A program made the translations under genes and the position numbers. Below, piece after piece: positions 1-8,720 of a stretch of 64,000 nt of DNA. This DNA comes from Scatonaster sp045598705 (lineage in GTDB: Bacteria > Bacillota > Clostridia > Saccharofermentanales > Saccharofermentanaceae), in NCBI GenBank assembly GCA_045598705.1, contig JAZLMM010000002.1, positions 1 through 64,000 on the forward strand, written 5' to 3'. The stretch's first letter is position 1. Each line of letters opens with the position of its first letter. The notes under the pieces are model-generated. The model was not told the origin of the DNA. It ran no database searches and saw nothing but the letters and a program-made list of their open reading frames with translations.

Positions 1-402
1 GGTGATATTTTTAGGGGCAAAATTGAAACGAAATCGCAAGGTTTGGATGTAAATATTCAAATTAAAGAGAACTATGACTTGAGCGATAAATATGATTCCA
101 TGGAAGACTATCTGAAAACTGTACACGCGTCAACAGATAAACTCCCAGAATGGAATGCTCATGAAGTGATCGAGACTTCTTCAGGCATTTATATTTCATA
201 TGGAGAATACTCCTTATTATTACAAACGGGGAATTCTCGAGAATTGGTGCAATGCATGTATTTGGTAGATATGTGGTATTTTGATACTGAATCGAAGACA
301 CTGGTAAAGATTGAATACCATTTGCCGATTGAGGATAACATAGAAGAAATCCAAGAATTACGAGATCTGGGGATCCCAGTCATCACAGACTTCATTAAGT
401 AA
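1..402 (+). CDS. Hypothetical protein, 5' end outside window
   Basis: The frame is open from base 1 to a TAA at 400-402, so this is the C-terminal 133 residues of a gene that begins upstream. An internal TTG at 43 is possible but has no ribosome site, so I treat the gene as truncated by the window. The visible part is acidic and soluble, with an aromatic-rich strand-like stretch (MWYFDTES) and no signal peptide, membrane segment or motif I recognise. It is followed at once by a terminator. No function can be assigned. Confidence 0.6.
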   Translation, partial: GDIFRGKIETKSQGLDVNIQIKENYDLSDKYDSMEDYLKTVHASTDKLPEWNAHEVIETSSGIYISYGEYSLLLQTGNSRELVQCMYLVDMWYFDTESKTLVKIEYHLPIEDNIEEIQELRDLGIPVITDFIK

Positions 403-423
403 TAAAAAAAGAGATTATCACAC

Positions 424-456
424 AAGGCGATGTCATAACGGCATCGCTTTCTTTTT
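424..456 (+). terminator. Rho-independent terminator after the first gene
   Basis: GCGATG (427-432) pairs with CATCGC (442-447), extended by A-T pairs, and is followed by TTTCTTTTT. It lies 20 bases past the stop codon of the upstream gene. Confidence 0.8.
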
Positions 457-501
457 ATCGAAGGAAAGGAAAGGATCGTCTTTTTCGATTCTGAACCTAG
501 A

Positions 502-540
502 GACAAAAAAAATAGTGATATCAAAACTGATATCACTATT
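502..540 (-). terminator. Terminator of tRNA-Leu(CAG)
   Basis: On the minus strand AATAGTGATATCA (523-511 partner arm) and TGATATCACTATT form a 13-bp perfect stem with a 4-nt loop, followed by a run of eight T. It begins just after the encoded CCA of the tRNA. Confidence 0.9.
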
Positions 541-542
541 TC

Positions 543-629
543 TGGTGCGGATAGCAGGACTTGAACCTGTATGACCTTGCGATCACTAGCACCTGAAGCT
601 AGCGCGTCTGCCAATTCCGCCATATCCGC
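543..629 (-). tRNA. tRNA-Leu (anticodon CAG)
   Basis: The minus strand folds as a class II tRNA with a long variable arm. The acceptor stem GCGGATA pairs with TATCCGC, and the anticodon stem CTAGC/GCTAG encloses TTCAGGT, giving anticodon CAG, which reads CUG leucine codons. The 3' CCA is encoded (543-545). Its own promoter and terminator flank it, so it is a single-gene unit. Confidence 0.95.
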
Positions 630-641
630 GAGTGCTTCACT

Positions 642-670
642 ATGATACTAAAAGACTTTAGAAAATGCAA
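642..670 (-). promoter_or_regulatory. Promoter of tRNA-Leu(CAG)
   Basis: Minus strand: -35 TTGCAT (670-665), 17-nt spacer, -10 TATCAT (647-642). The predicted start is about 6-8 bases before the mature tRNA 5' end. Confidence 0.7.
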
Positions 671-701
671 GTCGTATTTATGATTTTTTCAAAGAACAAA
701 G

Positions 702-749
702 AAAAGCCCGTGAGAAGAGGTTTCAATCAGAAAACCAATCATCACGGGC
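702..749 (-). terminator. Terminator of the 73-aa protein gene
   Basis: Minus strand GCCCGTGA (749-742) pairs with TCACGGGC (713-706) around a long loop that can itself fold, followed by TTTTC. It sits 24 bases past the stop codon. Confidence 0.7.
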
Positions 750-772
750 AATTGGGCATATAGAATAACAAA

Positions 773-994
773 TCAGAAAATGTTCTTAATCTTATCTACG
801 ATGCCGCCAACTTTACCACCGGAAAGATTAGCTTTAACGCCATCCACAACTTTGTTAATGACATCGTCTGGAAGATCAACGCCAACGATACCTTCGACGG
901 TCTTCACTGGTTCTTTCTCAAAATTCTTCGCGATAGAAGGATCATCTTTCACTTTCTTGGTTACTTCTTCGATTTTGTCTTTGATGTCGATCAT
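773..994 (-). CDS. Small conserved-looking peptide with DP..GVDLPDD..GG pattern, unknown function
   Basis: A 73-aa product. The start at 994 is chosen because GGAGG lies 6-7 bases upstream; an earlier in-frame ATG at 1024 lacks one. The sequence is a charged helical N-terminus (IDIKDKIEEVTKKVKDD), then a segment with EKEPVKTVEG and GVDLPDDVINKVVDGV, then LSGGKVGG and a short basic hydrophobic tail. There is no signal peptide or membrane helix. The order 'acidic helix, DP-like, GVDLP, GG' is reminiscent of Nif11/nitrile-hydratase-type RiPP leader peptides, but no maturase or peptidase-transporter is adjacent, so this is only a resemblance. The gene is monocistronic, with its own terminator and a possible TTTACA/TATGTT promoter near 1,040. 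Confidence 0.7.
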   Translation of the reverse strand: MIDIKDKIEEVTKKVKDDPSIAKNFEKEPVKTVEGIVGVDLPDDVINKVVDGVKANLSGGKVGGIVDKIKNIF

Positions 995-1208
995 GTTATG
1001 CCTCCATGTATTTGTTTTATTCATTCTAACATAAGAGTCATTTCTAAATTGTAAAGGTTTCGTTTCTAAATGTATTGTGAAGCATGCAAATTGGGCTATG
1101 AAATTATTATGATTTTTGTGTGTTTTGTAAAGGAATAAGTCTTTACGGAAAGGGTTTCTTTGATTATCATATTATAGGTAAAACGTAATGACAATTTGGA
1201 GGTATCCT

Positions 1209-2453
1209 ATGTTTGAACATATTAAAGCAGAAGATCCTGAGGTATTTCAGGCGATTACACAGGAAGTTGAGCGTCAGCGCAATAAGATTGAGTTGATTGC
1301 TTCTGAGAACTTCGTTACGGAAGCAGTTCTTGAAGCGGCTGGTTCTCCATTGACGAATAAGTATGCTGAAGGATACCCGGGAAAGAGATATTATGGCGGA
1401 TGTGAGTACGTTGACATCGTTGAGTCTTTGGCTATTGAGAGAATTAAGAAGCTCTTCGGTGCAGAGCACGTAAATGTTCAGCCTCACTCTGGTGCCCAGG
1501 CTAACACAGCTGTTTACTATGCAATCCTAGAGCCGGGCGACACGATTCTTGGTATGGACCTCTCTCATGGTGGTCACTTGACACACGGCATGAAGCTGAA
1601 TGTTTCCGGTAGACACTATCATTCTGAATTCTATCAGGTAGATCCTGAGACACAGACATTGAATTACGATAAGATTCTTGAGCAGGCTAAAGCTGTTAAG
1701 CCGAAGGTCATCGTTGCTGGTGCATCCGCTTATCCGAGAATCATTGACTTTAAGAAGTTCCGTGAGATTGCTGATGAGGTTGGCGCATATCTCTTCGTAG
1801 ATATGGCTCACATCGCAGGTCTTGTTGCTGCAGGACTTCACCCGAATCCAGTACCGTACGCTGACTTCGTTACAACCACAACACATAAGACACTTCGTGG
1901 TCCACGTGGTGGTATCATCATGTGTAAGGAAGAGTTTGCGAAGAAGATCGACTCCGCTGTTTTCCCGGGCCAGCAGGGTGGTCCGCTGATGCACATCATT
2001 GCTGCGAAGGCGGTTGCTTTCAAAGAAGCGCTTACAGATGAGTTCCGTGCATATCAGGGTCAGATTGTGAAGAATGCTGCGAAGCTTGCAGATGAGCTCA
2101 TGAAGAGAAATGTTAACCTCGTTTCAGGTGGTACAGACAACCACCTGATGCTGATTGATCTTCGTGGAACAGGCGTAACCGGTAAGGAACTCCAGCTCCG
2201 TTTGGATGATGTAAATATCACAGCTAACAAGAACACCATTCCTTTCGACCCGGAGAAGCCGTTCGTAACAAGTGGTGTACGTGTTGGTACAGCTGCTGTT
2301 TCTTCTCGCGGCATGAAGGAAGAAGATATGGTCATTATTGCCGACTGCATCGCGAAGGCAATCTTCTCCTTTGAGGAGTCCAAAGAAGAAATTAAGAAGG
2401 CTGTTGCTGAGTTGACAGCCAAGTATCCGCTTTATCCGGATATGAAATATTGA
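1209..2453 (+). CDS. glyA: Serine hydroxymethyltransferase
   Basis: A 414-aa PLP enzyme that interconverts serine plus tetrahydrofolate with glycine plus 5,10-methylene-THF in the cytoplasm, the main source of one-carbon units. The start at 1209 follows GGAGG (1198-1202); an in-frame ATG at 1188 would lie before this site. Visible hallmarks are IASENF near the N-terminus, the GCEYVD and HSGAQAN substrate-site motifs, and TTTTHKTLRGPRGG near residue 225, with the Schiff-base lysine near 227. The length matches bacterial GlyA. The next gene, rarA, starts 31 bases downstream on the same strand and is probably co-transcribed. Confidence 0.97.
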   Translation: MFEHIKAEDPEVFQAITQEVERQRNKIELIASENFVTEAVLEAAGSPLTNKYAEGYPGKRYYGGCEYVDIVESLAIERIKKLFGAEHVNVQPHSGAQANTAVYYAILEPGDTILGMDLSHGGHLTHGMKLNVSGRHYHSEFYQVDPETQTLNYDKILEQAKAVKPKVIVAGASAYPRIIDFKKFREIADEVGAYLFVDMAHIAGLVAAGLHPNPVPYADFVTTTTHKTLRGPRGGIIMCKEEFAKKIDSAVFPGQQGGPLMHIIAAKAVAFKEALTDEFRAYQGQIVKNAAKLADELMKRNVNLVSGGTDNHLMLIDLRGTGVTGKELQLRLDDVNITANKNTIPFDPEKPFVTSGVRVGTAAVSSRGMKEEDMVIIADCIAKAIFSFEESKEEIKKAVAELTAKYPLYPDMKY

Positions 2454-2484
2454 TTCGAATCAGAATCACTAGTGGGATAAGAAC

Positions 2485-3810
2485 ATGAGTGTCAATGATG
2501 AGTATGCAAAGAAAGAACCTTTAGCATTTCGCATGGCACCTCGTTCACTTTCCGAATATATCGGCCAGGAGCATATTCTTGGTGAAGGTAAGATGTTAAG
2601 AAGGATGATTGAGGCAGACCGTCTGTCCTCAATCATCCTTTTCGGTCCTCCAGGAACCGGTAAGACAGCTCTGGCGCGCTTGATTGCTCATACCACATCT
2701 GCGAAATTTGAACGAATCAATGCTGTTACTGCAGGTGTTTCAGATATTAAGCGAATTTTTGAGGATGCAAAGAATCCTATTATAACGCCCAATGGAAAAG
2801 TTGTTTTGTTTGTGGATGAGATTCATCGTTTCAACAAAATGCAACAAGACGCGCTCCTTCCTCATGTGGAGGATGGTACGATTGTACTAATTGGTGCGAC
2901 GACTGAGAACCCTTTCTTTGAGGTCAACAAAGCGTTGATTTCACGTTCTACCGTTCTTTCTCTCAAACCGCTTACAGATGAGAATATTATTGAGATCTTG
3001 AAGATTGCGCTTCAAGATAAGGAACGCGGCCTCGGTAACGAGGATATAACGATCTCTGATCGTACACTTGCTTACATCGCTGATCTTTGTAATGGGGACG
3101 CACGTATTGCGCTTCGTTCATTAGAACTTGCATATATTACGACACCACCGAATGCAGAAGGAACCATTGTGATCGATGAAGATGTCATGCAGGACTGTAT
3201 GCAGAAACGTTCTTTGGCTTTTGATACGGATGGCGAGAGTCACTATGACAACATTTCTGCCATGATCAAATCGATGCGTGGCAGTGACCCAGATGCGGCG
3301 ATCTTCTATCTTGCCCGTGCGCTTCATTCTGGTGAAGATATAGAGTTCCTTGCTCGAAGAATACTAATCTGTGCATCAGAAGATGTAGGTATGGCAAATC
3401 CGAATGCGATTCTGGTTGCGAATGCTGCCTATCAGGGCATCATGGCCGTGGGTATGCCCGAAGCGCGTATTCTTCTTGCAGAAGCAGCCGTTATCGTAGC
3501 GACAAGTCCAAAGTCTAACAGTAGTTATCTGGCCATTGACCGCGCATTAAGTGATGTTGCGAACAAGCGAACCGGCGATGTTCCTATGCATCTTCGAAAT
3601 GCACCAGCAAAAGGTATGGAAGAATTAGGCTATTCAGTTGGTTATCAGTATGCACATGATTTCCCAGAACATTATGTTCCCATGCAGTTCCTGCCGGATG
3701 AGATGGTCGGTACGAAGTATTACGAACCTGGCAGTCTAGGATATGAGATCCAGGTGAAGAAGTGGATGGATCATCTGAAGAATCGTAATACTGATGAAAG
3801 TAACAAATAA
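2485..3810 (+). CDS. rarA: Replication-associated recombination protein A (AAA+ ATPase)
   Basis: A 441-aa clamp-loader-like AAA+ ATPase of the RarA/MgsA/WRNIP1 family, which acts at stalled replication forks. Walker A is GPPGTGKTAL near residues 54-63 and Walker B is LFVDEIHRF near 107. Sensor 1 is GATTENP, with an arginine finger in ALISRS. The C-terminal tetramerisation part contains LARRILICASEDVGMANP, typical of RarA. It lies 31 bases after glyA with no terminator between, so it is likely in one transcript. No gene partner specific to its role is nearby. Confidence 0.93.
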   Translation: MSVNDEYAKKEPLAFRMAPRSLSEYIGQEHILGEGKMLRRMIEADRLSSIILFGPPGTGKTALARLIAHTTSAKFERINAVTAGVSDIKRIFEDAKNPIITPNGKVVLFVDEIHRFNKMQQDALLPHVEDGTIVLIGATTENPFFEVNKALISRSTVLSLKPLTDENIIEILKIALQDKERGLGNEDITISDRTLAYIADLCNGDARIALRSLELAYITTPPNAEGTIVIDEDVMQDCMQKRSLAFDTDGESHYDNISAMIKSMRGSDPDAAIFYLARALHSGEDIEFLARRILICASEDVGMANPNAILVANAAYQGIMAVGMPEARILLAEAAVIVATSPKSNSSYLAIDRALSDVANKRTGDVPMHLRNAPAKGMEELGYSVGYQYAHDFPEHYVPMQFLPDEMVGTKYYEPGSLGYEIQVKKWMDHLKNRNTDESNK

Positions 3811-3847
3811 TTCGCAATTTCGTCACGTGATACTGTGTATTTGTGCA

Positions 3848-3877
3848 TTGACACTCTATATACTGAAAACATATAAT
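3848..3877 (+). promoter_or_regulatory. Strong promoter of the MarR-ABC operon
   Basis: Consensus hexamers: TTGACA (3848-3853), 18-nt spacer, TATAAT (3872-3877). The last two bases of the -10 are also the first two of a perfect palindrome (3876-3892), so repressor binding there would block initiation. Confidence 0.85.
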
Positions 3878-3892
3878 CTAACCCAGTTAGAT
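3876..3892. promoter_or_regulatory. Probable MarR operator (perfect 7-3-7 palindrome)
   Basis: ATCTAAC-CCA-GTTAGAT is a perfect inverted repeat that overlaps the -10 box and start site of the promoter of a MarR-family gene. MarR proteins commonly bind such 15-20 bp palindromes to repress themselves. Assignment to this MarR protein is by position. Confidence 0.7.
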
Positions 3893-3907
3893 ATTTAGGA
3901 GATGTAT

Positions 3908-4405
3908 ATGGTTTCAGAGAAAGAAATCTGGGAAATCCTTGAGGACTTTCACAGTATCAAACCAGTAGAATTCATCCAACAGATTGATATTACCTCAATG
4001 GGTATCAGCAATCTGCTTGGTTTTCTTGCATCTTCGGATCGAATTGTATCTGCAGGTGAGATTAGTGATTACATGAATGTAAGCACTGCTCGTGTCGCCG
4101 TTCTTCTTAGGAAGATGTCAGAGAAGAATCTGATTGAGAAGAGCCAAGATCCTGCAGATGCAAGGCGCGTCATGGTATCGATCACAGACGAAGGCAGGAA
4201 GCTTCTCCAAGAGAAACGACAGGAGATACTTCTATACTCCGGTGCAATTGTTGAGCGTTTTGGTAAAGATAGAATCATGGAGTTTATTGAAACGTGCAAG
4301 GAGATCAAAGAGATCGTACGTGAAGTAGAAGAATCCCAAGCTTTTCTAACGAATAGTTGTGGAATATCTAATGAAAAAAGAAAGAGTAAAGTTAAGGAGA
4401 ATTGA
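3908..4405 (+). CDS. MarR-family transcriptional regulator
   Basis: A 165-aa winged helix-turn-helix regulator. The start at 3908 is preferred over ATG 3902 because TTAGGAG ends at 3901, giving a normal 6-base spacing. The recognition region reads AGEISDYMNVSTARVAVLLRK and the wing has RRVMVSITDEG, typical of MarR. It probably dimerises and binds the palindrome in its own promoter, repressing itself and the transporter whose ATG lies one base after its TGA. Regulators in this arrangement usually respond to a small toxic molecule; the ligand cannot be told here. Confidence 0.9.
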   Translation: MVSEKEIWEILEDFHSIKPVEFIQQIDITSMGISNLLGFLASSDRIVSAGEISDYMNVSTARVAVLLRKMSEKNLIEKSQDPADARRVMVSITDEGRKLLQEKRQEILLYSGAIVERFGKDRIMEFIETCKEIKEIVREVEESQAFLTNSCGISNEKRKSKVKEN

Positions 4406-4406
4406 C

Positions 4407-7400
4407 ATGCTTGAACTCAAAGACATTGTGAAAATTTATCCTGCCGGTGGTGACCCGGTTCAGGCTCTGAAAGGTGTTTCACTTAGTTTCCGTGATCATG
4501 AATTCGTATCCATTCTTGGTCAGTCTGGATGTGGTAAGACAACGATGTTGAATATCGTCGGTGGTCTTGATCAGTATACATCCGGTGATCTGATCATCAA
4601 TGGTCGTTCTACAAAGGATTACAAAGATCGTGACTGGGATGCTTATCGTAATCATTCCATTGGTTTTGTATTCCAAAGTTATAACCTCATTCCTCATCAG
4701 AATGTGCTTTCTAACGTTGAACTTGCACTCTCACTTTCCGGTGTTAGCAAGAAAGAACGTAAAGATCGTGCAATCGAAGCTTTGAAGAAAGTTGGTCTTG
4801 GTGACCAATTGAAGAAGAAGCCAGCTGAAATGTCCGGTGGACAGATGCAGCGTGTTGCCATTGCACGTGCATTGGTTAACAATCCTGACATCATTCTGGC
4901 CGATGAGCCGACCGGCGCCTTGGATACTGAAACAAGTGTATCTGTTATGGAGATTCTGAAAGAATTGTCCAAGGATCATCTCGTTATCATGGTTACACAT
5001 AACCCAGAACTTGCTGAGAAGTATTCCACTCGTATCGTAAGAATGCTCGACGGTCAAGTTACCGGCGATTCTGCACCGATTTCTGATGAAGAACTTGCTG
5101 AGCTTCATGCCAAGTACGAGAAAGAAGAAGTGAAGTCCAAAGAGAAGAAGAAGGAGAAGAAGCCCTCTATGTCTTTTGCAACTTCATTCTCACTCTCTTT
5201 GAAGAACCTTTTCACTAAGAAGGGCAGAACGATTCTTACATCTTTTGCTGGATCAATCGGTATCATTGGTATTGCATTGATCTATTCCGTATCTCAAGGT
5301 ACGAATAATTTCATTGACGAAGTACAGGAGGATACAATCTCGGCTTATCCTTTGACGATTCAGGCGCAGACAGTGGATATGAGTACATTATTAGAAGCTT
5401 TTGCAGGTCATGCTGAAAACAATGTTACCCACCCAACTGATGCCGTATATCAGAAGAACAAAGTCTATGAAATGATGAACTCTCTTACTGCAATTGAAAC
5501 GCAGGAGAACGACTTATCTTCCTTCAAGAAGTACATTGATGAGCAGCGCAAGACAGAAGGTACGGATTTGAATGAGGCACTTTCCGGTGTCCAGTATTCA
5601 TATGACCTCGACATGAGAATCTACACAAAGAGTGTGGATGGAACGATTATTCACTCGGATACAACTGAACTGATGTCTGCGCTATTCTCCCAGTACACGA
5701 CGACGCTCTTCAATGTTGATATGGGTGCCATGTCTGAGAACAATCAATCTGCTGAAATGATGGGTTCCAGCATGACTCTTTGGAGTGAGTTGCTCCCTGG
5801 TGTGAATGGTGAACCGACCAATGATGTTACGGAGAAACAGTATGACGTGATTTATGGTCGTTGGCCACAGAACTACGATGAGATCGTACTGTTCGTAGAT
5901 GATAATAATGAAATCGATGACTATACTCTTTATGCATTAGGCTTAAAGTCCAAAGAAGAGATCACCTCCGCGATGGAAGCCGCACTTCAGGGCAAGCAGA
6001 TCGAATATACAGACGCACATTGGTCCTATGAAGAGATCTGCAACCTCGAATTCCGTTCTGTACTTCCTACTTCTTGCTGGAAATACGATGAAACGACTGG
6101 TCTTTATAATGATCTCCGCGAATCTGAATCCGGTCTTCAGTATCTCTATGACAATGGTCTTATATTGCGCGTAGTAGGTATCGTTAAGCCGAATCCAGAT
6201 GCAGTTTCTACTTCACACGGTGGTAATATTGGTTATACGCACATGTTGACTGAGTACATCATTGAGCAGTGCCAGAATTCTGATGCTGTAAAAGCTCAGA
6301 TTGCAAATCCTGACTTTGATGTTACCTCTGGACTTCCGTTCAAGGGTGAGAATGTAGCAGTTTCTGATGCAGAGAAAGCTGCCTACTTCCGTGATTATCT
6401 TGCAAAACTCGATGAGCATGGACAGGCTGAAGTATATAAGAAGATTGTCAGCACACCTTCTGAAGAAACCGTCAACGAATATGTTGAGCAGACTCTTTCT
6501 CAGCTTGACCGAGCAACCATGGAAGATATGATGCTTCAGAAGATGACTGAAGAGATGGGTATGGACGCTGAATCGGCAAAGGGTTATATTTCTTCCATGT
6601 CTGATGAGGATATGAAGAATATGTTTGCACAGAGCATCCGTGACCAGTATGCCGCAGATTACGCTGCTCAAGTCCAGCAGGAACTCGTTGGTAAGTCTGA
6701 TGCTGAATTGGCTCAGGCACTTGCTACAACCGCTTCTTCCTTTGATGAGGCTTACTGTGCTAAACTTTACGAGACATGTATTGATTTCTCTGGTTTTACC
6801 TATGATTACAATCTCATCCGTCTCGGATGCTTGGACCTCGATAGTCCTTCCAGAATCAGCCTGTATGCCTCTTCTTTCGAGAACAAAGACACAATTGTTG
6901 ATGCTATATCTGAGTATAATAAGTCAGTACCAGAACTTCAGAAGATCAAGTATACGGATGTCGTAGGTATTCTGATGTCTTCAGTTACTACGATCATCAA
7001 CGCAATCACATATGTATTGATTGCATTTGTAGCCGTATCACTCGTAGTTTCTTCAATCATGATTGGTGTAATCACATTGATTTCTGTTCAGGAGCGTACA
7101 AAGGAAATCGGTATTCTCCGTGCTTTGGGTGCTTCCAAGAAGAACGTTTCCAGCATGTTCAATGCGGAGACTGTTATCATCGGATTTACTTCAGGTTTAC
7201 TTGGTGTTTTGATCACATACTTATTGTTGATTCCAATCAACATTATCATTCATACATTGACTGGATTGAATAACCTCACAGGTGTACTGCCGATTGTGAC
7301 TGCAATCATCTTGATTACCATCAGTGTACTGCTGACATTGATTGCTGGTATTATCCCATCCCGCTCCGCGGCGAAGAAGGATCCGGTTGTGGCACTTCGT

Positions 7401-7409
7401 ACAGAGTAA
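4407..7409 (+). CDS. MacB-like ABC transporter, ATPase fused to FtsX-type permease
   Basis: A 1,000-aa single-chain half transporter; the start at 4407 follows TAAGGAG (4393-4399). The N-terminal ABC ATPase (about 1-235) has Walker A GQSGCGKTT near 38-46, signature MSGGQMQRVA near 141, Walker B IILADEPTGALD near 163 and H-loop VTHNPE near 195. A basic Lys/Glu-rich linker leads to a first membrane helix near 275-298. A large extracellular domain of about 560 residues follows, then three C-terminal membrane helices with the FtsX-type ISVQERTKEIGILRALGAS loop. This is the layout of MacB/mechanotransmission ABC systems, which export or resist peptides and toxins. It probably dimerises. It is co-transcribed with, and presumably controlled by, the MarR protein. 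Confidence 0.93.
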   Translation: MLELKDIVKIYPAGGDPVQALKGVSLSFRDHEFVSILGQSGCGKTTMLNIVGGLDQYTSGDLIINGRSTKDYKDRDWDAYRNHSIGFVFQSYNLIPHQNVLSNVELALSLSGVSKKERKDRAIEALKKVGLGDQLKKKPAEMSGGQMQRVAIARALVNNPDIILADEPTGALDTETSVSVMEILKELSKDHLVIMVTHNPELAEKYSTRIVRMLDGQVTGDSAPISDEELAELHAKYEKEEVKSKEKKKEKKPSMSFATSFSLSLKNLFTKKGRTILTSFAGSIGIIGIALIYSVSQGTNNFIDEVQEDTISAYPLTIQAQTVDMSTLLEAFAGHAENNVTHPTDAVYQKNKVYEMMNSLTAIETQENDLSSFKKYIDEQRKTEGTDLNEALSGVQYSYDLDMRIYTKSVDGTIIHSDTTELMSALFSQYTTTLFNVDMGAMSENNQSAEMMGSSMTLWSELLPGVNGEPTNDVTEKQYDVIYGRWPQNYDEIVLFVDDNNEIDDYTLYALGLKSKEEITSAMEAALQGKQIEYTDAHWSYEEICNLEFRSVLPTSCWKYDETTGLYNDLRESESGLQYLYDNGLILRVVGIVKPNPDAVSTSHGGNIGYTHMLTEYIIEQCQNSDAVKAQIANPDFDVTSGLPFKGENVAVSDAEKAAYFRDYLAKLDEHGQAEVYKKIVSTPSEETVNEYVEQTLSQLDRATMEDMMLQKMTEEMGMDAESAKGYISSMSDEDMKNMFAQSIRDQYAADYAAQVQQELVGKSDAELAQALATTASSFDEAYCAKLYETCIDFSGFTYDYNLIRLGCLDLDSPSRISLYASSFENKDTIVDAISEYNKSVPELQKIKYTDVVGILMSSVTTIINAITYVLIAFVAVSLVVSSIMIGVITLISVQERTKEIGILRALGASKKNVSSMFNAETVIIGFTSGLLGVLITYLLLIPINIIIHTLTGLNNLTGVLPIVTAIILITISVLLTLIAGIIPSRSAAKKDPVVALRTE

Positions 7410-7431
7410 TCATTCAATCTCAATTTACGGA

Positions 7432-7460
7432 TTGCAAAGAAACCTCGGTTTGTGTTAAAT
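7432..7460 (+). promoter_or_regulatory. Possible promoter inside the ABC-transporter terminator
   Basis: TTGCAA (7432-7437), 17-nt spacer, TTAAAT (7455-7460). The spacer includes the 5' arm of the terminator and the -10 lies in its loop. A transcript would start near 7467, after the 5' arm, and could not form the terminator. The hexamers match only 4/6 each, so this is tentative. Confidence 0.35.
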
Positions 7461-7482
7461 AGATACAGACCGAGGTTTTTTG
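7441..7482 (+). terminator. Terminator after the ABC transporter
   Basis: AACCTCGGT (7441-7449) pairs with ACCGAGGTT (7469-7477), followed by a T run to 7481. The GAGG of its 3' arm is also the best ribosome site for the next gene, whose ATG is at 7485. Confidence 0.85.
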
Positions 7483-7484
7483 TT

Positions 7485-8648
7485 ATGAGTGAGAATCAAA
7501 GAATTTATCTGGATTATGCTGCAACTTCTAGGCTTCGCCCCGAAGTCCTAGATGCCATGCACGCTGCACTTTCTGAACAGTTTGGCAATGCTTCCTCCGT
7601 TCATAAAGAAGGTCAGAAGGCAAGGAAAGTATTGGAAGAGTGTCGTGATTCAGTAGCGATGAGTCTTGATTGCCAACCTTCAGAAATCTATTTCACTTCC
7701 GGTGGAACCGAGTCTGATAATTGGGCAATCCGTAGTCTTGTCGAGTGTGCTGCAAGAGAGAATCCGACTAAACGTCGTGTTATTACCTCCGCCATCGAGC
7801 ATCCTGCCATTATCGAAAGCTGCAGATATCTTGAAAGACATGGATTCGAAGTCATCTATCTTCCTGTTGATCAGTATGGCCTTGTTTCGCCTGATACTTT
7901 GGCAAGAGCACTTACGCCTGAGACTTGTCTTGTTTCGATCATGTACGCGAATAATGAGATTGGTACGATTGAACCGATTTCTAAGTTGGTTGATCTCACA
8001 CATCAACATGGTGTACTGTTTCATACCGATGCCGTACAGGCGGTAGGCGCTGTACCTATCTCATTTCACGAACTTGACGTGGATGCAGGTTCTTTTTCCA
8101 GTCATAAATTTGGCGGACCGACAGGAATCGGCGGTCTATATTTGAAGAACAGCATGAAGATTCCATCACTATTGTTCGGTGGTTCACAAGAATATGGGTT
8201 ACGCGCTGGAACAGAGAATGTTCTTGGCGCAGTTGGCCTTTCAAAAGCTTTGGAGATCGCAGTAGCGGAGATTTCTTCTGAAACGAAGAGAATTTCAGAA
8301 ATCAGGGAGCTGCTCATCAATAATGTCCTATCTACAATTTCCTCTGCCAAGCTCTGCGGACACCCTACGGATCGACTTCCGGGTCATGCACATTTTGTAT
8401 TTGATGGAGTAGAAGGAGAAGCGTTGCTTCTATATCTGAATCTGGAAGGATATGCGTGTTCCTCAGGTTCTGCATGTTCCTCGGGAAGTCATGAGTCCTC
8501 ACACGTCCTTCGGGCGATTGGCTTGAAGCCTTCCTTGTCACGGTCTGCACTTCGCATCACGATGGGGCATGAGAATACTCTTGAGGACGTTCTTTCGATC
8601 GTACCTGTTCTTCAGAAACTTGTAGATCGACTTCAGATAAGACGATGA
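7485..8648 (+). CDS. Cysteine desulfurase (NifS/IscS family)
   Basis: A 387-aa PLP-dependent enzyme that removes sulfur from cysteine as a persulfide for Fe-S clusters or thiolation. It begins with the family's YLDYAATSRLRPEV. The PLP lysine is in SSHKFGGPTG (near 207), and the catalytic cysteine lies in the CSSGSACSSGS loop near 330, the long mobile loop of IscS-type (group I) enzymes. The start at 7485 is chosen because it gives the normal family N-terminus; a GTG at 7452 would add terminator-encoded residues. No iscU/sufU lies beside it. A second cysteine desulfurase, paired with thiI, lies at 61,651-62,790, so this copy is probably for other sulfur needs. Confidence 0.93.
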   Translation: MSENQRIYLDYAATSRLRPEVLDAMHAALSEQFGNASSVHKEGQKARKVLEECRDSVAMSLDCQPSEIYFTSGGTESDNWAIRSLVECAARENPTKRRVITSAIEHPAIIESCRYLERHGFEVIYLPVDQYGLVSPDTLARALTPETCLVSIMYANNEIGTIEPISKLVDLTHQHGVLFHTDAVQAVGAVPISFHELDVDAGSFSSHKFGGPTGIGGLYLKNSMKIPSLLFGGSQEYGLRAGTENVLGAVGLSKALEIAVAEISSETKRISEIRELLINNVLSTISSAKLCGHPTDRLPGHAHFVFDGVEGEALLLYLNLEGYACSSGSACSSGSHESSHVLRAIGLKPSLSRSALRITMGHENTLEDVLSIVPVLQKLVDRLQIRR

Positions 8649-8720
8649 GCCATCTTAGTCTGCTTATGGTATCATATTTAGAGATATTGTGATTCTCTGA
8701 AATGAAGGAGTTGATTCGAA

